In this document: one piece after another, positions 47,123 to 56,175 of the stretch | How the letters are laid out: every line of letters starts with the position of its first letter | Numbering within the stretch: position 1 is the stretch's first letter | Source of the DNA: Planobispora longispora | Lineage (GTDB): Bacteria > Actinomycetota > Actinomycetes > Streptosporangiales > Streptosporangiaceae | Reading direction: 5' to 3' | Length of the DNA stretch: 57,992 nt | NCBI RefSeq assembly: GCF_016863135.1 | Contig: NZ_BOOH01000055.1 | Span: 1-57,992, forward strand | Notes under the pieces: generated by a model | What the model was told of the DNA's origin: nothing | Databases searched by the model: none | Seen by the model: only the letters and a program-made list of their open reading frames with translations | Translations under genes and position numbers: made by a program

Positions 47123-47660
47123 TCATGCCGGTTGGACGTCCGGGTAGAGCATCTCGTATTCGACGGGGGTCAGCATCCCCAGCGCGCTGTGACGCCGCTG
47201 CCGGTTGTGGAAGATCTCCAGATACTCGAAGATCGCGTTGGCCAGCTCGATGCGAGTCTTCCACCGCTTGCGGTTGAGCAGCCCGGTCCGCATCCGTCCC
47301 CAAAACGACTCGATCACGGCGCCTGCGAAGCAGTCACCGATCGATCCCATCGACGGCACCAGACCGGATGCTTCGGCGCGCTCGGTGAAGGTTCAGGAGG
47401 TGAACTGCACCCCGTGATCGGAATGGATCGGCGTTCCGGCCGGTGGCGTGCGGTTGCCGACCGCCATCCCGAGTGCGCTGGTGGCCAGCGTGGCGGTCTG
47501 GGTGCTGTCGATGGACCAGCCCCCACCACCCGGCGGAAGTAGACGTCCTCCCGCCACGCAGCAGTAGACCTTGCCCTCCCGGGTTGGGTGCTCGGTGATG
47601 TCTTCTGACCCATGGCTGATTGGGGGCGGCGCGGGCGAACTGGCGGTCGACCAGGTCGGC
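47123..47660 (-). mobile_element. IS3-family transposase remnant (orfB)
   Basis: The C-terminal integrase part is clear: VIESFWGRMRTGLLNRKRWK, ELANAIFEYLEIFHNRQRRH, then SALGMLTPVEYE. Upstream pieces in other frames (SDHGVQFTS, GWSIDSTQTATLA, EHPTREGKVYC) complete the core. The DDE glutamate remains, but the preceding YDNA motif has become FAGA and several frameshifts are present. orfA is absent. Confidence 0.85.
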
Positions 47661-48100
47661 GGCTGGTTGTGCGCAACGGCTATCACCAGCCCAGGTCGGT
47701 CACCACCGCCGCCGGGACGGGCGAGGTGAAGGCCCCGCGCGTGAATGACAAGCGCACCGACGAGGGACCGGGGAGCGCAAGCGGTTCTCCTCGGCGATCC
47801 TGCCGCCCTGGGCCGGGAAGTCCCCGAAGATCAGCGAGGTGCTGCCGTTGCTCTATCCGCACGGCCTGTCCTCGGGCGACTTCGTGCCCGCGCTGGAGCA
47901 GTTTCCCGGCAGCTCGGCCGGCCTCTCGCCCGCCGCCTCACCCAGCAGTGGCAGGCCGACCACACGGCCTTCGGTGAGCGCGACCTGTCGTCCACCGACT
48001 ACGTCTCCATCTGGGCCGACGGCATCCACCTGCGCATCCGCCGGTCCGAGGCCAAGTCCTGCGTTCTGGTGGTCATGGGCCTGGGCGCAGCCGGCTTGAG
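47658..48100 (+). mobile_element. IS256-family transposase remnant
   Basis: Pieces in successive frames match the IS256/mutator group: LVVRNGYHQPRSVTT, GEVKAPRVNDKRTDE, ISEVLPLLYPHGLSSGDFVP, then ALEQF, RLTQQWQADHTAFGERDLSS and WADGIHLRIR (first DDE Asp). Only the N-terminal third survives; it abuts the SRPBCC gene. Confidence 0.8.
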
Positions 48101-48568
48101 TCAGCTGGCCGTTTCGACGTACGACGCCAGGTTGGCCAGCGAGGAGGCGATCCCAGCTTCGTGGTCCGCTTGGTCGATGCCCGGTGGCACGTCCGTGGCG
48201 GTGACGGTCACCTCGGTCCCGTCACTGACGGCGACGAGGTGCCAGGTCATCGTCATGGTGCCTGCGTACGACGGATCGTCGGCCTCGAACACCGCCCGCT
48301 GCACCACACGCTCCGGTGGCACCAGGTCGGCGAACCCGACGTCGACGACATCCGTCGACTCTGAGGTCTTGCCGGGGCTGTCGGTGGAGTTGAGGTAGGT
48401 GAGGACCATCCGGAACCCGCCGCCAGGCCGGGGATCCCACCGCTCGACCCGCCCGCGCATGCCGTCCGGCGGCAGCCAGGCCTCGAGCGACTCCCGGTCG
48501 AGGAGGGCGTCGTAGACAGTCGCCGGTGATGCCGCGATGACCCGGCTGGCGCGGTCGGTCCTGCTCAT
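48101..48568 (-). CDS. SRPBCC (AHSA1-like) domain protein
   Basis: The 155-aa protein has the START/Bet v1-like order RVIAASPATVYDALLDRESL, WDPRPGGGFRMVLTY and VPPERVVQRAVFE, with a C-terminal helix (ADHEAGIASSLANLASYVE). Such proteins bind small hydrophobic ligands. TAGGAT at 48575-48580 (minus strand) ends 6 bases before the ATG, so a leaderless transcript is likely. The stop lies at the IS256 remnant junction; the C-terminus may be slightly altered by it. Confidence 0.9.
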   Translation of the reverse strand: MSRTDRASRVIAASPATVYDALLDRESLEAWLPPDGMRGRVERWDPRPGGGFRMVLTYLNSTDSPGKTSESTDVVDVGFADLVPPERVVQRAVFEADDPSYAGTMTMTWHLVAVSDGTEVTVTATDVPPGIDQADHEAGIASSLANLASYVETAS

Positions 48569-48580
48569 GGCCCGATCCTA

Positions 48581-49479
48581 GGACCAAAAGGTTCCGCTGA
48601 GCCCATACTCATCGAACGAACCGCCGAAGAAACCAGCAGGAATCAAGAGGCGACCAACAAGTCGCAGGACACGCCGATACACAGGTCTTGACTATCCCTC
48701 GTGCGCGATTCGGGCGCAGCCAACGGCGTGATGATCGCCGGCGCGCTCGCCACCCCCGCCTGCTGTGCTGGGCGATGGATCGGCGGGGTCGTCCCGAGCG
48801 CATCAGCACTCATGTGCTAAGGGAGATGACGCTGGAGTACTTCCGTCTCGCCGCCATCAAGGCCGCCTCGGCGCGCGGGTGGCGGCGCGTCGAGCCCGTA
48901 CCCCTTGGACTACCTGAGCAGTCACGGCATCTCGTGGGGTTTCTGACATCACCAGCCGGCCACTCGATCCACAGCCTTCTGCCAGGCGACGTCGTGGACG
49001 GCATCACAACAGCAACAACCGGCTGACCGCCCCTGGTCTGCCCGATAAGGACAACAGTCTGGGGTCGGTCCAGTAGGTGGGGTTGTTTCCGCAGTCCCGA
49101 ATATGCCTGGACAACCTGTATTTTCCGCCGGGTGCTTGCCGGCAGGGACAGATGGGAGCACCTGCGAGGCCGAGCGGGCATCGGCGAAGCTCGGCCCGAT
49201 GTCCATAGCCGACGCGCAGCTGTTCGAACCACCGTGACCAGGTCGTTGAGGACCCCTGGTCGCAGCACCGGACGGGTGCGTGGTGGTTCGCCTCACCCTT
49301 CCTCCTCTTCCTGAATCTTCGGCCGGTCGCCTCAAACACCGCGGATCCGGGAGCCGTGCCCTCACTCGGCCGGTCCCAGCGGTGTACAGGGGCCCAAAGT
49401 CCCCAGCACCCACGCCCTACGGCTCTGCCCGATTCCGGCCGGGCGACGGACCATGAAGGCCCCGAGGGGAGGAGGCGTC
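48581..49479. other. Intergenic, no supported gene
   Basis: About 0.9 kb between the SRPBCC gene and the ABC exporter. Frames such as ISTHVLREMTLEYFRLAAIK (plus strand, near 48800-48860) look weakly protein-like, but no family is recognised. It is probably a further decay zone next to the transposon remnants. The exporter promoter must lie near its 3' end. Confidence 0.4.
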
Positions 49480-50493
49480 ATGCCTGCGGTGATCGTCGAT
49501 GGATTGCGCAAGCACTACGGGCCGGTACGGGCGGTGGACGGGGTGAGCTTCACCGTCGCCGAAGGCGAGGTGTTGGCCCTGCTGGGGCCGAACGGCGCCG
49601 GCAAGACCACCACGGTGGAGATCCTGGAGGGGCATCGGGGCCGGGACGGCGGCACGGTGTCGGTGCTCGGGCTCGACCCGGCCACCGGCGGGCGGGCCTA
49701 CCGCGAGCGCATCGGGATCGTGCTGCAGGAGGCCGGCTTCGAGGAGGAGTTCACCGTCGCCGAGCTGGTGCGGCTGTATGCGGGCTTCTACCCGCACCCC
49801 CGTGACCCCGGCGAGGTGATCGAGCAGGTCGGTCTGGCCGACAAGGCGGGCGCCCGGGTGCGCACCCTGTCCGGCGGGCAGAAACGCCGCCTGGATTTGG
49901 CGCTGGGCCTGGTGGGCCGGCCCGAGCTGCTGTTTCTGGACGAGCCGACGACCGGGTTCGACCCCTCGGCCCGGCACCGCGCCTGGGAGCTGATCGAGGG
50001 CCTGCGCGCGCTGGGCACCACGATCCTGCTGACCACCCACTACATGGACGAGGCCCAGCACCTGGCCGACCGGGTCGCGGTGCTGCGCGCGGGACGGCTG
50101 GTGGCCATCGGCGCACCGGACGCGCTCGGCGGGGACGGCCGGGGAAGCGTGCTGTCCTTCCGGCTGCCCGAGGGCACGGCCCCGGCCGACCTGCCGGCGC
50201 TCACCGGCGAGATCAAGGCGTACGGCGAGGCGGTGGACGTACGCACCCGGCAGGCCGCCCGCGACATGCACACCCTGACCGGCTGGGCGCTGGAGCGGGG
50301 AGCGGAGCTGACCTCGCTGACGCTGTCGCAGCCGAGCCTGGAAGACGTCTATCTCGACCTCGTCGAGGACCCCGGACCGTCAGCTGAGGCCGGGCGGGAA
50401 CCGGCCGCCGTTGGCGAGCGGTTCAAAGCGTCATCCGGAACCGGGCGGGAACCGGCCGTCGGCGACGAATCCGCACCCAGGAGGTCGTCATGA
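49480..50493 (+). CDS. ABC transporter ATPase, drug-exporter (DrrA) type
   Basis: The 337-aa protein has LLGPNGAGKTTTVEIL (Walker A), LSGGQKRRLDLALGLVGRPE, LLFLDEPTTGFDPSARH (Walker B) and LLTTHYMDEAQHLADRV, plus a C-terminal DrrA-like extension of about 110 residues. The last 35 residues contain two copies of GREPA, which look like a duplicated linker. ATG 49480 follows GGAGGAGGCGTC. Its stop overlaps the permease start as ATGA. Confidence 0.95.
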   Translation: MPAVIVDGLRKHYGPVRAVDGVSFTVAEGEVLALLGPNGAGKTTTVEILEGHRGRDGGTVSVLGLDPATGGRAYRERIGIVLQEAGFEEEFTVAELVRLYAGFYPHPRDPGEVIEQVGLADKAGARVRTLSGGQKRRLDLALGLVGRPELLFLDEPTTGFDPSARHRAWELIEGLRALGTTILLTTHYMDEAQHLADRVAVLRAGRLVAIGAPDALGGDGRGSVLSFRLPEGTAPADLPALTGEIKAYGEAVDVRTRQAARDMHTLTGWALERGAELTSLTLSQPSLEDVYLDLVEDPGPSAEAGREPAAVGERFKASSGTGREPAVGDESAPRRSS

Positions 50494-52127
50494 ACATCCA
50501 CGTCGCGGATGCCGGGCTGGTCGCCCGCCTGGCCCGGCACGAGACGCGCTCCTTCCTGCGCACCCCGATCGCGGCCGTCTTCACCGTCGCGATGCCGCTG
50601 CTGATGATGGTGATCGTCGGTGCCGCGGTGGGCAACGCGACCGTCGATCCGGCCACCGGTGTGCGGGTGATGCAGTTCGTCGTCCCGGTCATGACCGTCT
50701 TCGGCATCGCCCAGGGCTGCTTCGGCGCTCTGGCGATGCACCTGGCCGATCTGCGTGACCGCGGCTGGCTCAAGCGCCTGCGCGGCACCCCGGTGCCGGC
50801 CTGGGCGGTGATCGCCGCTCTGGCCGGGACGTCCCTGGCGATCGCGCTGGCCACGACCGTGGTGCTGGTCGGCGCCGGAGTGCTCTTCTACGACGTGCAG
50901 CTGGTGGGGCGCACGCTGCCGGCGCTGCTGCTGACCTTGCTGCTCGGAGTGGTGTGCTTCACCGCGCTCGGCTTCGCCGTGGTGGCGCTGGTGCGCAGCG
51001 CGGCGGCGGTGCAGCTGATCGGCACCGGACTGCTGTTGGCGCTGGCGTTCATCTCCGACGTCATCTTGGTCGGCGCGAAGCTGCCGGTCTGGCTGGAGAC
51101 CATCGGGTGGATCTTCCCGCTGCGTCACTTCGGCGAGGCCGTGCGCGATGCCTTCAATCCCTTCCTGCCCGGCTCGGGCCTGCACGGCGGCCATCTGGCT
51201 GTGCTGGCGGCCTGGGCGGCCGGGGCCGTGGCGGTGGCGGTGTGGCGCTTCGGCTGGGAGCGGTCACAGGACAGGGCCGCGGTGGCGGGTACGGCGAAAC
51301 CGCGACCACCGGCGGCGGTGTCCAGGCCCGCCATCCGCGCCGTCCGGCCCGAGGGGCGTCCCGCGCCGTGGCGGCTGGCCGGGGGCCAGGCCGCGCACGC
51401 CGCGCTGCGGCTGCGCCGGGATCTGCCGACGGCGTTCTTCACCGTGGTGCTGCCGATCCTGCTGCTGGTGATCATCTCGCTGGTCTTCGGTGAGACGCAG
51501 GCCGAGGGGGTGCCGTTGCCGGTGTTCATGCTGGCCGCGATGACCGCCTACACGGTCGGGGTTTCGGCTTATGTCAACCTCGCCGAGGCCGTCACGGTCG
51601 ACAAGGAGCGGGGCGTGCTCAAGCGGCTGGCCGGCACGCCGCTGCCGCGCTGGGCCTACTACAGCGGCTGGGTCGTCTGCGCGCTGCAGGTCACGCTGGC
51701 CACCACCATCGTGCTGGCGCTGGTGGCGGTGTCCGGCTACGACGTCCGGATCGGATTGTCGGCGATCCCCGTGATGCTGGTGACGGTGGTGCTGGGGGTG
51801 GCGTGCTTCGCCGTCCTGGGAGCGCTGGTGGCGACGCTGGCCGCCCGGTCCGCGACTGCGAACGCGATCACCTTGGGGACCTTCCTGCCGCTGGCCTTCG
51901 TTTCGGACGTGTTCGTCGTCGGCGGGCCGCTGCCCGCGGTGCTGGAGACGGCCGGGGAGGTGTTCCCGCTCAAGCACCTCTCACACGCGCTGCTGGCCGC
52001 CCTCGATCCGGCGGGCCGTCCCTGGCCGTGGACGGACCTGGCGGTCGTGGCCGCCTGGATGCTGGCCGGGGTGCCGGCCCTCGCTGTCGCAAACGGCCGC
52101 CGCACCAAAGGAGACGCGTCGGCCTGA
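50490..52127 (+). CDS. ABC-2 type permease, tandem-duplicated fusion
   Basis: The 545-aa protein contains two ABC2_membrane domains of six segments each (residues about 10-255 and 300-535). Matching sequences include LRDRGWLKRLRGTPVPAWAV with DKERGVLKRLAGTPLPRWAY, and LAFISDVILVGAKLPVWLET with LAFVSDVFVVGGPLPAVLET. A roughly 45-residue linker joins them. Most relatives encode one domain and dimerise; the fusion makes both halves in one chain. It pairs with the upstream ATPase to form a drug or lipid exporter. Confidence 0.93.
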   Translation: MNIHVADAGLVARLARHETRSFLRTPIAAVFTVAMPLLMMVIVGAAVGNATVDPATGVRVMQFVVPVMTVFGIAQGCFGALAMHLADLRDRGWLKRLRGTPVPAWAVIAALAGTSLAIALATTVVLVGAGVLFYDVQLVGRTLPALLLTLLLGVVCFTALGFAVVALVRSAAAVQLIGTGLLLALAFISDVILVGAKLPVWLETIGWIFPLRHFGEAVRDAFNPFLPGSGLHGGHLAVLAAWAAGAVAVAVWRFGWERSQDRAAVAGTAKPRPPAAVSRPAIRAVRPEGRPAPWRLAGGQAAHAALRLRRDLPTAFFTVVLPILLLVIISLVFGETQAEGVPLPVFMLAAMTAYTVGVSAYVNLAEAVTVDKERGVLKRLAGTPLPRWAYYSGWVVCALQVTLATTIVLALVAVSGYDVRIGLSAIPVMLVTVVLGVACFAVLGALVATLAARSATANAITLGTFLPLAFVSDVFVVGGPLPAVLETAGEVFPLKHLSHALLAALDPAGRPWPWTDLAVVAAWMLAGVPALAVANGRRTKGDASA

Positions 52128-52237
52128 CCAGGACGGCATGACGGACACAGAGATGCAGGGACACGGAGACGGCACAGCGGCCTCAACGGTTACCTCCCAC
52201 TCCGGCTCACCCGTCCAGGGCTCCGGTACGGTGCCCG

Positions 52238-52516
52238 TCAGCCGGTGCCGAGGTGGGCGAGCCGCTCCTGGTACTCCTCGGTGGAGATCTCGCCCTTGGC
52301 GTACCGGTCGGCCAGCGCCTCACGCGCGCGTCCGGCTTCAGGGCGCCCGGCCGGCCGCCGGTCGGAGGCGGCGCGGACGACCAGCCAGACTCCTCCGGCG
52401 ATGAGGCCCGCCCACACCAGCATCATGAGCGAGCCCCCCAACCACGCCGATCCGCCGCCCCACATGTGGTGGCCCCTGCCGTCCCACGGGCCGGCGGCCA
52501 CGAGCAACGCGTTCAT
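52238..52516 (-). CDS. SHOCT-domain membrane protein
   Basis: The 92-aa protein has one membrane segment (SLMMLVWAGLIAGGVWLVV, residues about 29-47) and a C-terminal SHOCT motif (ALADRYAKGEISTEEYQERL). GGAGG precedes the ATG at 52516. Such proteins often accompany stress and dormancy genes. It is divergent from the wax ester synthase gene with a DosR-like palindrome in the gap. Confidence 0.9.
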   Translation of the reverse strand: MNALLVAAGPWDGRGHHMWGGGSAWLGGSLMMLVWAGLIAGGVWLVVRAASDRRPAGRPEAGRAREALADRYAKGEISTEEYQERLAHLGTG

Positions 52517-52572
52517 GGCAGCCTCCTTCCTTTGCCTTCTTCCAGCGGTCACGGCCGGACCCGGGCGGGAAA

Positions 52573-52586
52573 GGACCGAAAGTCCC
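52573..52586. promoter_or_regulatory. DosR-like palindrome, site 1
   Basis: GGACCGAAAGTCCC (reverse: GGGACTTTCGGTCC) resembles the core of the DosR/DevR box GGGACT-N2-AGTCCC. It lies between the divergent SHOCT and wax ester synthase genes. Confidence 0.55.
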
Positions 52587-52713
52587 CCGGCCGGGGAGCG
52601 GAAGGCCCTGCTGCGGCAGGAGGCGGCGCGGGAGTCTGAAGGTGAGCGCCGGACCAGGCTTTCCCGCACGCGCGGGCCCGGCGGACGCCCCGGGATGGAA
52701 GGGGATGGAGACG

Positions 52714-54114
52714 ATGAACGAGCCCACGCGCACGATCGAGCGGGCCAGCCCCGATGACCTGGCGATGCTGGCGATGAGCTCGCGATCGGCGCCCCGGCAG
52801 ATCGGCGCCCTGCTGGTGCTGGGGGCGACACCGGACTTCGACCGGGAGGCCGCCACCAGGCTGCTGGCCGAGCGCGTCCGGGCCATCCCGCGGCTGCGGC
52901 AGCGCCTGGTACGGGTGCCGCCGGGATGCGGCCGCCCCGTCTGGGCCGACGATGCGGCCTTCGCCGTCGGCCGGCACGTGCGCAGCGTGCCCTGCCCGGC
53001 CCCGGCGGATGAGCGGGCGCTGCTGGATGTGGCCACCGCCGTGGTGAGCGAGCCGCTGCCATTGTCCCGTCCGCCGTGGTCGGTGACGTTCGTCACCGGA
53101 CCGGGCGGCGACGTGCTCGGGATGGTCGTCGTCCTGGACCACGTGGTGGCCGACGGCATCGGCGGGCTGGCCGTGCTGGCCGGGCTGGTGGACCAGACGG
53201 CCGCCGCGCCGCCTGCGGAGGCCGCGGCGTTCCCCCGGAGCCTGCCCTCGCGACGGCGACTCGCCGCCGACGCCCTCCTCGGCCGCCTGCGGGCGCTGGG
53301 CCGCGTGCCCGCGTTCTGGCGGACCGTCCGGGCGTCCGCGGCGACGTCGGGCGGGTTGCTCCACCCGGAACCTGCCGCCCGGTGCTCGCTGCTGCGGCCG
53401 ACCGGGCCGCGCTGGCGGGTGGAGACGGTCGGCACCGATCTGGCCGCGCTGCGGGCGGCGGCCCACCGCTCCGGCGGGACCGTCAACGACGCGCTGCTGA
53501 CCGCGATCACCGGTGCGCTGCGCACGCTGCTGACGCATCGCGGTGAGTCCGTCGACGCCTTCGCCGTGGGGGTGATGGTGGCGGCCCGCCGTACGGCCGG
53601 CGCCGACCGGCTCGGCAACGAGGTCATCCCGCTGATCGTCACCCTCCCGGTCACCGGCGAGCCGCCCGCGCGGCGGCTGGAGCGCATCGCGGCCATCCTG
53701 CGGGCCCGCAAGGCCACGGCCGCCAAGACGCCCCTCATCGCCCTGTTCGGCCTGCTGTTCCGGGCCCTGGCCGGGCTGGGGCTGTATCGCTGGTACATGC
53801 GGCGCCAGCGGCGCCTGCACACGCTGGTCAGCAACGTGCGCGGCCCCGATCGGCCGCTGTCGTTCGGCGGCGCGGCGATCCGCGCGGTCGTGCCGGTCGC
53901 GGTCGCCGAGAGCGGCAACGTCACCGTGAGCTTCGAGGCCCTGTCGTACGCCGGGACGTTCACCGTCTCCGTCCTGGTCGATCCCGACAACGTGCCCGAC
54001 CTCCCCGTCCTCGTCGCCGCGCTGCGGGCCGAGCTCGACGCCCTGACGGAGGCGCCCGACCGGCCGCGGGAGCTGCCGCATCCGGAGGAGAGCGGCGCCT
54101 GGACGGCCAGCTGA
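52714..54114 (+). CDS. Wax ester synthase/diacylglycerol acyltransferase (WS/DGAT)
   Basis: The 466-aa protein has a WS/DGAT N-terminal domain (RASPDDLAMLAMSS) with the acyltransferase motif present as DHVVADGIGG near residue 147 (HHxxxDG with the first His replaced by Asp). A C-terminal domain follows, with TVNDALLTAITGALRTLL and TLVSNVRGPDRPLSFGG. These enzymes make triacylglycerol and wax stores, in mycobacteria under dormancy control. ATG 52714 follows GGAG. Loss of the first motif His may lower activity; the second His is the catalytic one. Confidence 0.9.
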   Translation: MNEPTRTIERASPDDLAMLAMSSRSAPRQIGALLVLGATPDFDREAATRLLAERVRAIPRLRQRLVRVPPGCGRPVWADDAAFAVGRHVRSVPCPAPADERALLDVATAVVSEPLPLSRPPWSVTFVTGPGGDVLGMVVVLDHVVADGIGGLAVLAGLVDQTAAAPPAEAAAFPRSLPSRRRLAADALLGRLRALGRVPAFWRTVRASAATSGGLLHPEPAARCSLLRPTGPRWRVETVGTDLAALRAAAHRSGGTVNDALLTAITGALRTLLTHRGESVDAFAVGVMVAARRTAGADRLGNEVIPLIVTLPVTGEPPARRLERIAAILRARKATAAKTPLIALFGLLFRALAGLGLYRWYMRRQRRLHTLVSNVRGPDRPLSFGGAAIRAVVPVAVAESGNVTVSFEALSYAGTFTVSVLVDPDNVPDLPVLVAALRAELDALTEAPDRPRELPHPEESGAWTAS

Positions 54115-54124
54115 CGAGGGTCAG

Positions 54125-54138
54125 ATGACGAAGGTCCC
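54125..54138. promoter_or_regulatory. Weak DosR-like box, site 2
   Basis: ATGACGAAGGTCCC (reverse: GGGACCTTCGTCAT) keeps one half perfectly. It lies 80-95 bp before the universal stress gene. Confidence 0.3.
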
Positions 54139-54219
54139 GCCGAGACAGGAGGAGCGGCCCTGAACCGGATCGGCCCCGGGGACGAGGGTGGGAGCGTGAG
54201 CTTCGACCGTGAGGAGGCC

Positions 54220-55128
54220 ATGATGACCGGCATACAGGACGGACTCGGCGTGGTGGTGGGGATCGACGGCTTCGCCCCGGGGGATGCGGCCCTGCGCTGG
54301 GCCGCGGCCGAGGCAGCTGCCAGGGGCGTCCCGCTCACCGTCTGCCACGTCTGGCGGTGGCCCTACCCCCAATGGCCGGGGGAGGAGGTGCCGGCGGAGA
54401 TGGCCTGCCGCCCGGCCCGCCGGATGCTCGATCGCAGCGCGGCCTGGGCCGAGCGGAATCATCCCGGGCTGGCCGTCCGGACGGTCCTGCGGCAGGGGCG
54501 GTCCGCGGACGTGCTCGCGGAACTGGCCGGGATGGCAGAACTGCTCGTGGTGGGCACCTGGGACCGGAGCGGGCCGGCGACTCTGCTGCACGGGTCGGTG
54601 AGCACCTGGGTGGCGGTGCGCGTCCGCTGCCCCGTCGTGGTCGTGCGAGGACACTCCGACCCGGGCGGGAGGCGGCCCGTGGTGGTCGGCTTCGACGGCT
54701 CACCCGAGTCGCCGGCCGCCCTGGACTTCGCCGCCGGAGAGGCGCACCTCCATCACGCGCCGCTCCGGGTCCTCATGGCCGATGCGCACATCGGCCATGA
54801 GGACTCCGCCGCGTCGCAGATCGCGCGTCTGCAGGCCGAAGGGAAGCTCTGGACCGAGCTGTGGCCGTGGTTGCACCGGTATCCCGGCCTGGAGGTCCGC
54901 GTCGAGATCCTCGACGGATCGCCGCGCGGGGAGCTGCCGGCCGCGGCCGCGCAGGCGCGGCTGCTGGTGGTCGGATCCCGCGGGATGGGCGAGCTCCGCG
55001 GCCTGCTGTCCGGCTCGGTCAGCCAGGCCGTGATGCGCCACGCGCCCTGCCCCGTCGCGGTGGTCCACCGGGGATGGGAGAGCCGGTCGGGCCATGCGGA
55101 CCGCATCCGGCTGCGGCCGGTCGCGTGA
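54220..55128 (+). CDS. Tandem universal stress protein
   Basis: The 302-aa protein has two USP domains: VVVGIDGFAPGDAALRWAAA opens the first, PVVVGFDGSPESPAALDFAA the second. The ATP-binding G-x2-G-x9-G-S pattern is intact in the second (VGSRGMGELRGLLSGSVSQA) and altered in the first (GTWDRSGPATLLHGSVS). GAGGAGG precedes the start. It belongs to the same dormancy-like cluster. Confidence 0.93.
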   Translation: MMTGIQDGLGVVVGIDGFAPGDAALRWAAAEAAARGVPLTVCHVWRWPYPQWPGEEVPAEMACRPARRMLDRSAAWAERNHPGLAVRTVLRQGRSADVLAELAGMAELLVVGTWDRSGPATLLHGSVSTWVAVRVRCPVVVVRGHSDPGGRRPVVVGFDGSPESPAALDFAAGEAHLHHAPLRVLMADAHIGHEDSAASQIARLQAEGKLWTELWPWLHRYPGLEVRVEILDGSPRGELPAAAAQARLLVVGSRGMGELRGLLSGSVSQAVMRHAPCPVAVVHRGWESRSGHADRIRLRPVA

Positions 55129-55142
55129 CCGCTACCCGGATC

Positions 55143-55156
55143 GGGACCTTGGTCCC
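55143..55156. promoter_or_regulatory. DosR-like palindrome, site 3
   Basis: GGGACCTTGGTCCC is a perfect 14-bp palindrome, 58 bp before the hypF remnant start. A further GGGACGTGAGCCCC follows at 55183-55196. Confidence 0.6.
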
Positions 55157-55213
55157 GGCACGCGAGGCCGTGCGGCACTGACGGGACGTGAGCCCCGGAG
55201 GGAGGGTCGGAAC

Positions 55214-55932
55214 ATGACCGAGACCGTCGTCCAGAGCATGCAGACCTGGCGCATCGAGGTGCGCGGGGTCGTGCAGGGCGTGGGATTCCGGCCGTTCGTG
55301 CACCGGCTCGCCACGCGGATCGGGTTGCGCGGACACGTCCGCAACGCCGGAGGGCAGGTGACCATCACCGTCACCGGCACGCGGGCGGACCTGGAGGCCT
55401 TCGACGACGCCCTCGGCCGGGCGCGCGCCATCCACGGCGTCGCCCCGGCCGCGGTCGCCCACGACGCGCATCCGGCTTATCTGTCGACCCAGCTCGCCGG
55501 AGGGTGGCCCGCCGCCGATCGCATCACCGTCCAGCACCACCACGCGCACGTCGCGGGCGTGGCCGCCGAGCACGGGCTGACCGGGCCGTTCCTGGGCATC
55601 GCCTACGACGGGCTCGGTCTCGGGGACGACGGCACGTTCTGGGGCGGGGAAGTGCTGCGGGCCACCTACACCGGCTGGCCCGCTTCTGCTGGGCCTGTGC
55701 GCGGACAACCGCTTCGAGGGCGAGGCCGCGATGAGACTCGAGCGGGCGGCGACCGGCTTTCCCGGCGCCGACCCGCTCGCCTGGCGCATCCGCCGAGACG
55801 GCGGAATGTGGGTCTATGACGCCGTGGCCACGCTGCGGGACCTGCTGGAGGCCAAAGCGGACGGCGAGCCGGTCGGCGCGGTGGCCGCGGCCTTCCATGC
55901 CACGATCGCCGCGGCCCGCGGAGGTGAGAGCG
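55214..55932 (+). pseudogene. hypF: hypF remnant: internally deleted, frameshifted
   Basis: HypF is normally about 750 aa: acylphosphatase, zinc fingers, YrdC-like, then Kae1-like domain. Here the acylphosphatase part (RGVVQGVGFRPFVHRLATRI) runs directly into the Kae1-like domain (AHDAHPAYLSTQLA, VQHHHAHVAGVAAEHG, GLGLGDDGTFWGGEVL). So zinc fingers and YrdC domain, about 350-400 residues, are missing in frame. After LRATYTGW a frameshift and another deletion follow (CADNRFEGEAAMRLERAA). The C-terminal end is fused to the hypC start. It cannot make the carbamoyl ligand. Confidence 0.85.
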
Positions 55933-56175
55933 GTGTGCCTGGGCATCCCCGGACGGATCGTCGAGCTGCACGGCGGCTCCCCGCCCCTGGGCGTGGCCGA
56001 CTTCGGCGGCCTGCGGCGGGAGGTCTGCCTGGCCTACACGCCCGAGGCTCGTCCGGGCGACTACGTGATCGTACATGTCGGCTTCGCCATCTCCGTGGTG
56101 GACGAGCAGGAGGCCGAGCGCACCCTCGCGGTGATCAGGGCGATTCCCGGAGGGCTCGATGAGATATCTGGATGA
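55933..56175 (+). CDS. hypC: HypC hydrogenase maturation chaperone
   Basis: The 80-aa protein begins with GTG TGC CTG, giving the family signature MCLGIPGRI, with the essential Cys at position 2. [40 protein letters not shown] and RTL complete it. Length and motifs are normal. It would act with HypD in CN/CO ligand transfer to NiFe hydrogenase, but both partner genes here are broken. Its 3' end overlaps the hypD start. Confidence 0.92.
   Translation: MCLGIPGRIVELHGGSPPLGVADFGGLRREVCLAYTPEARPGDYVIVHVGFAISVVDEQEAERTLAVIRAIPGGLDEISG

Noticed and set aside
46992-47303. Minus-strand frame joining the Tn3 and IS3 remnants
   Set aside because: It spans the junction of two elements and lacks any coherent protein.
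52338-54338. 666-codon minus-strand frame opposite the wax ester synthase
   Set aside because: Ser/Arg/Pro-rich shadow without motifs.
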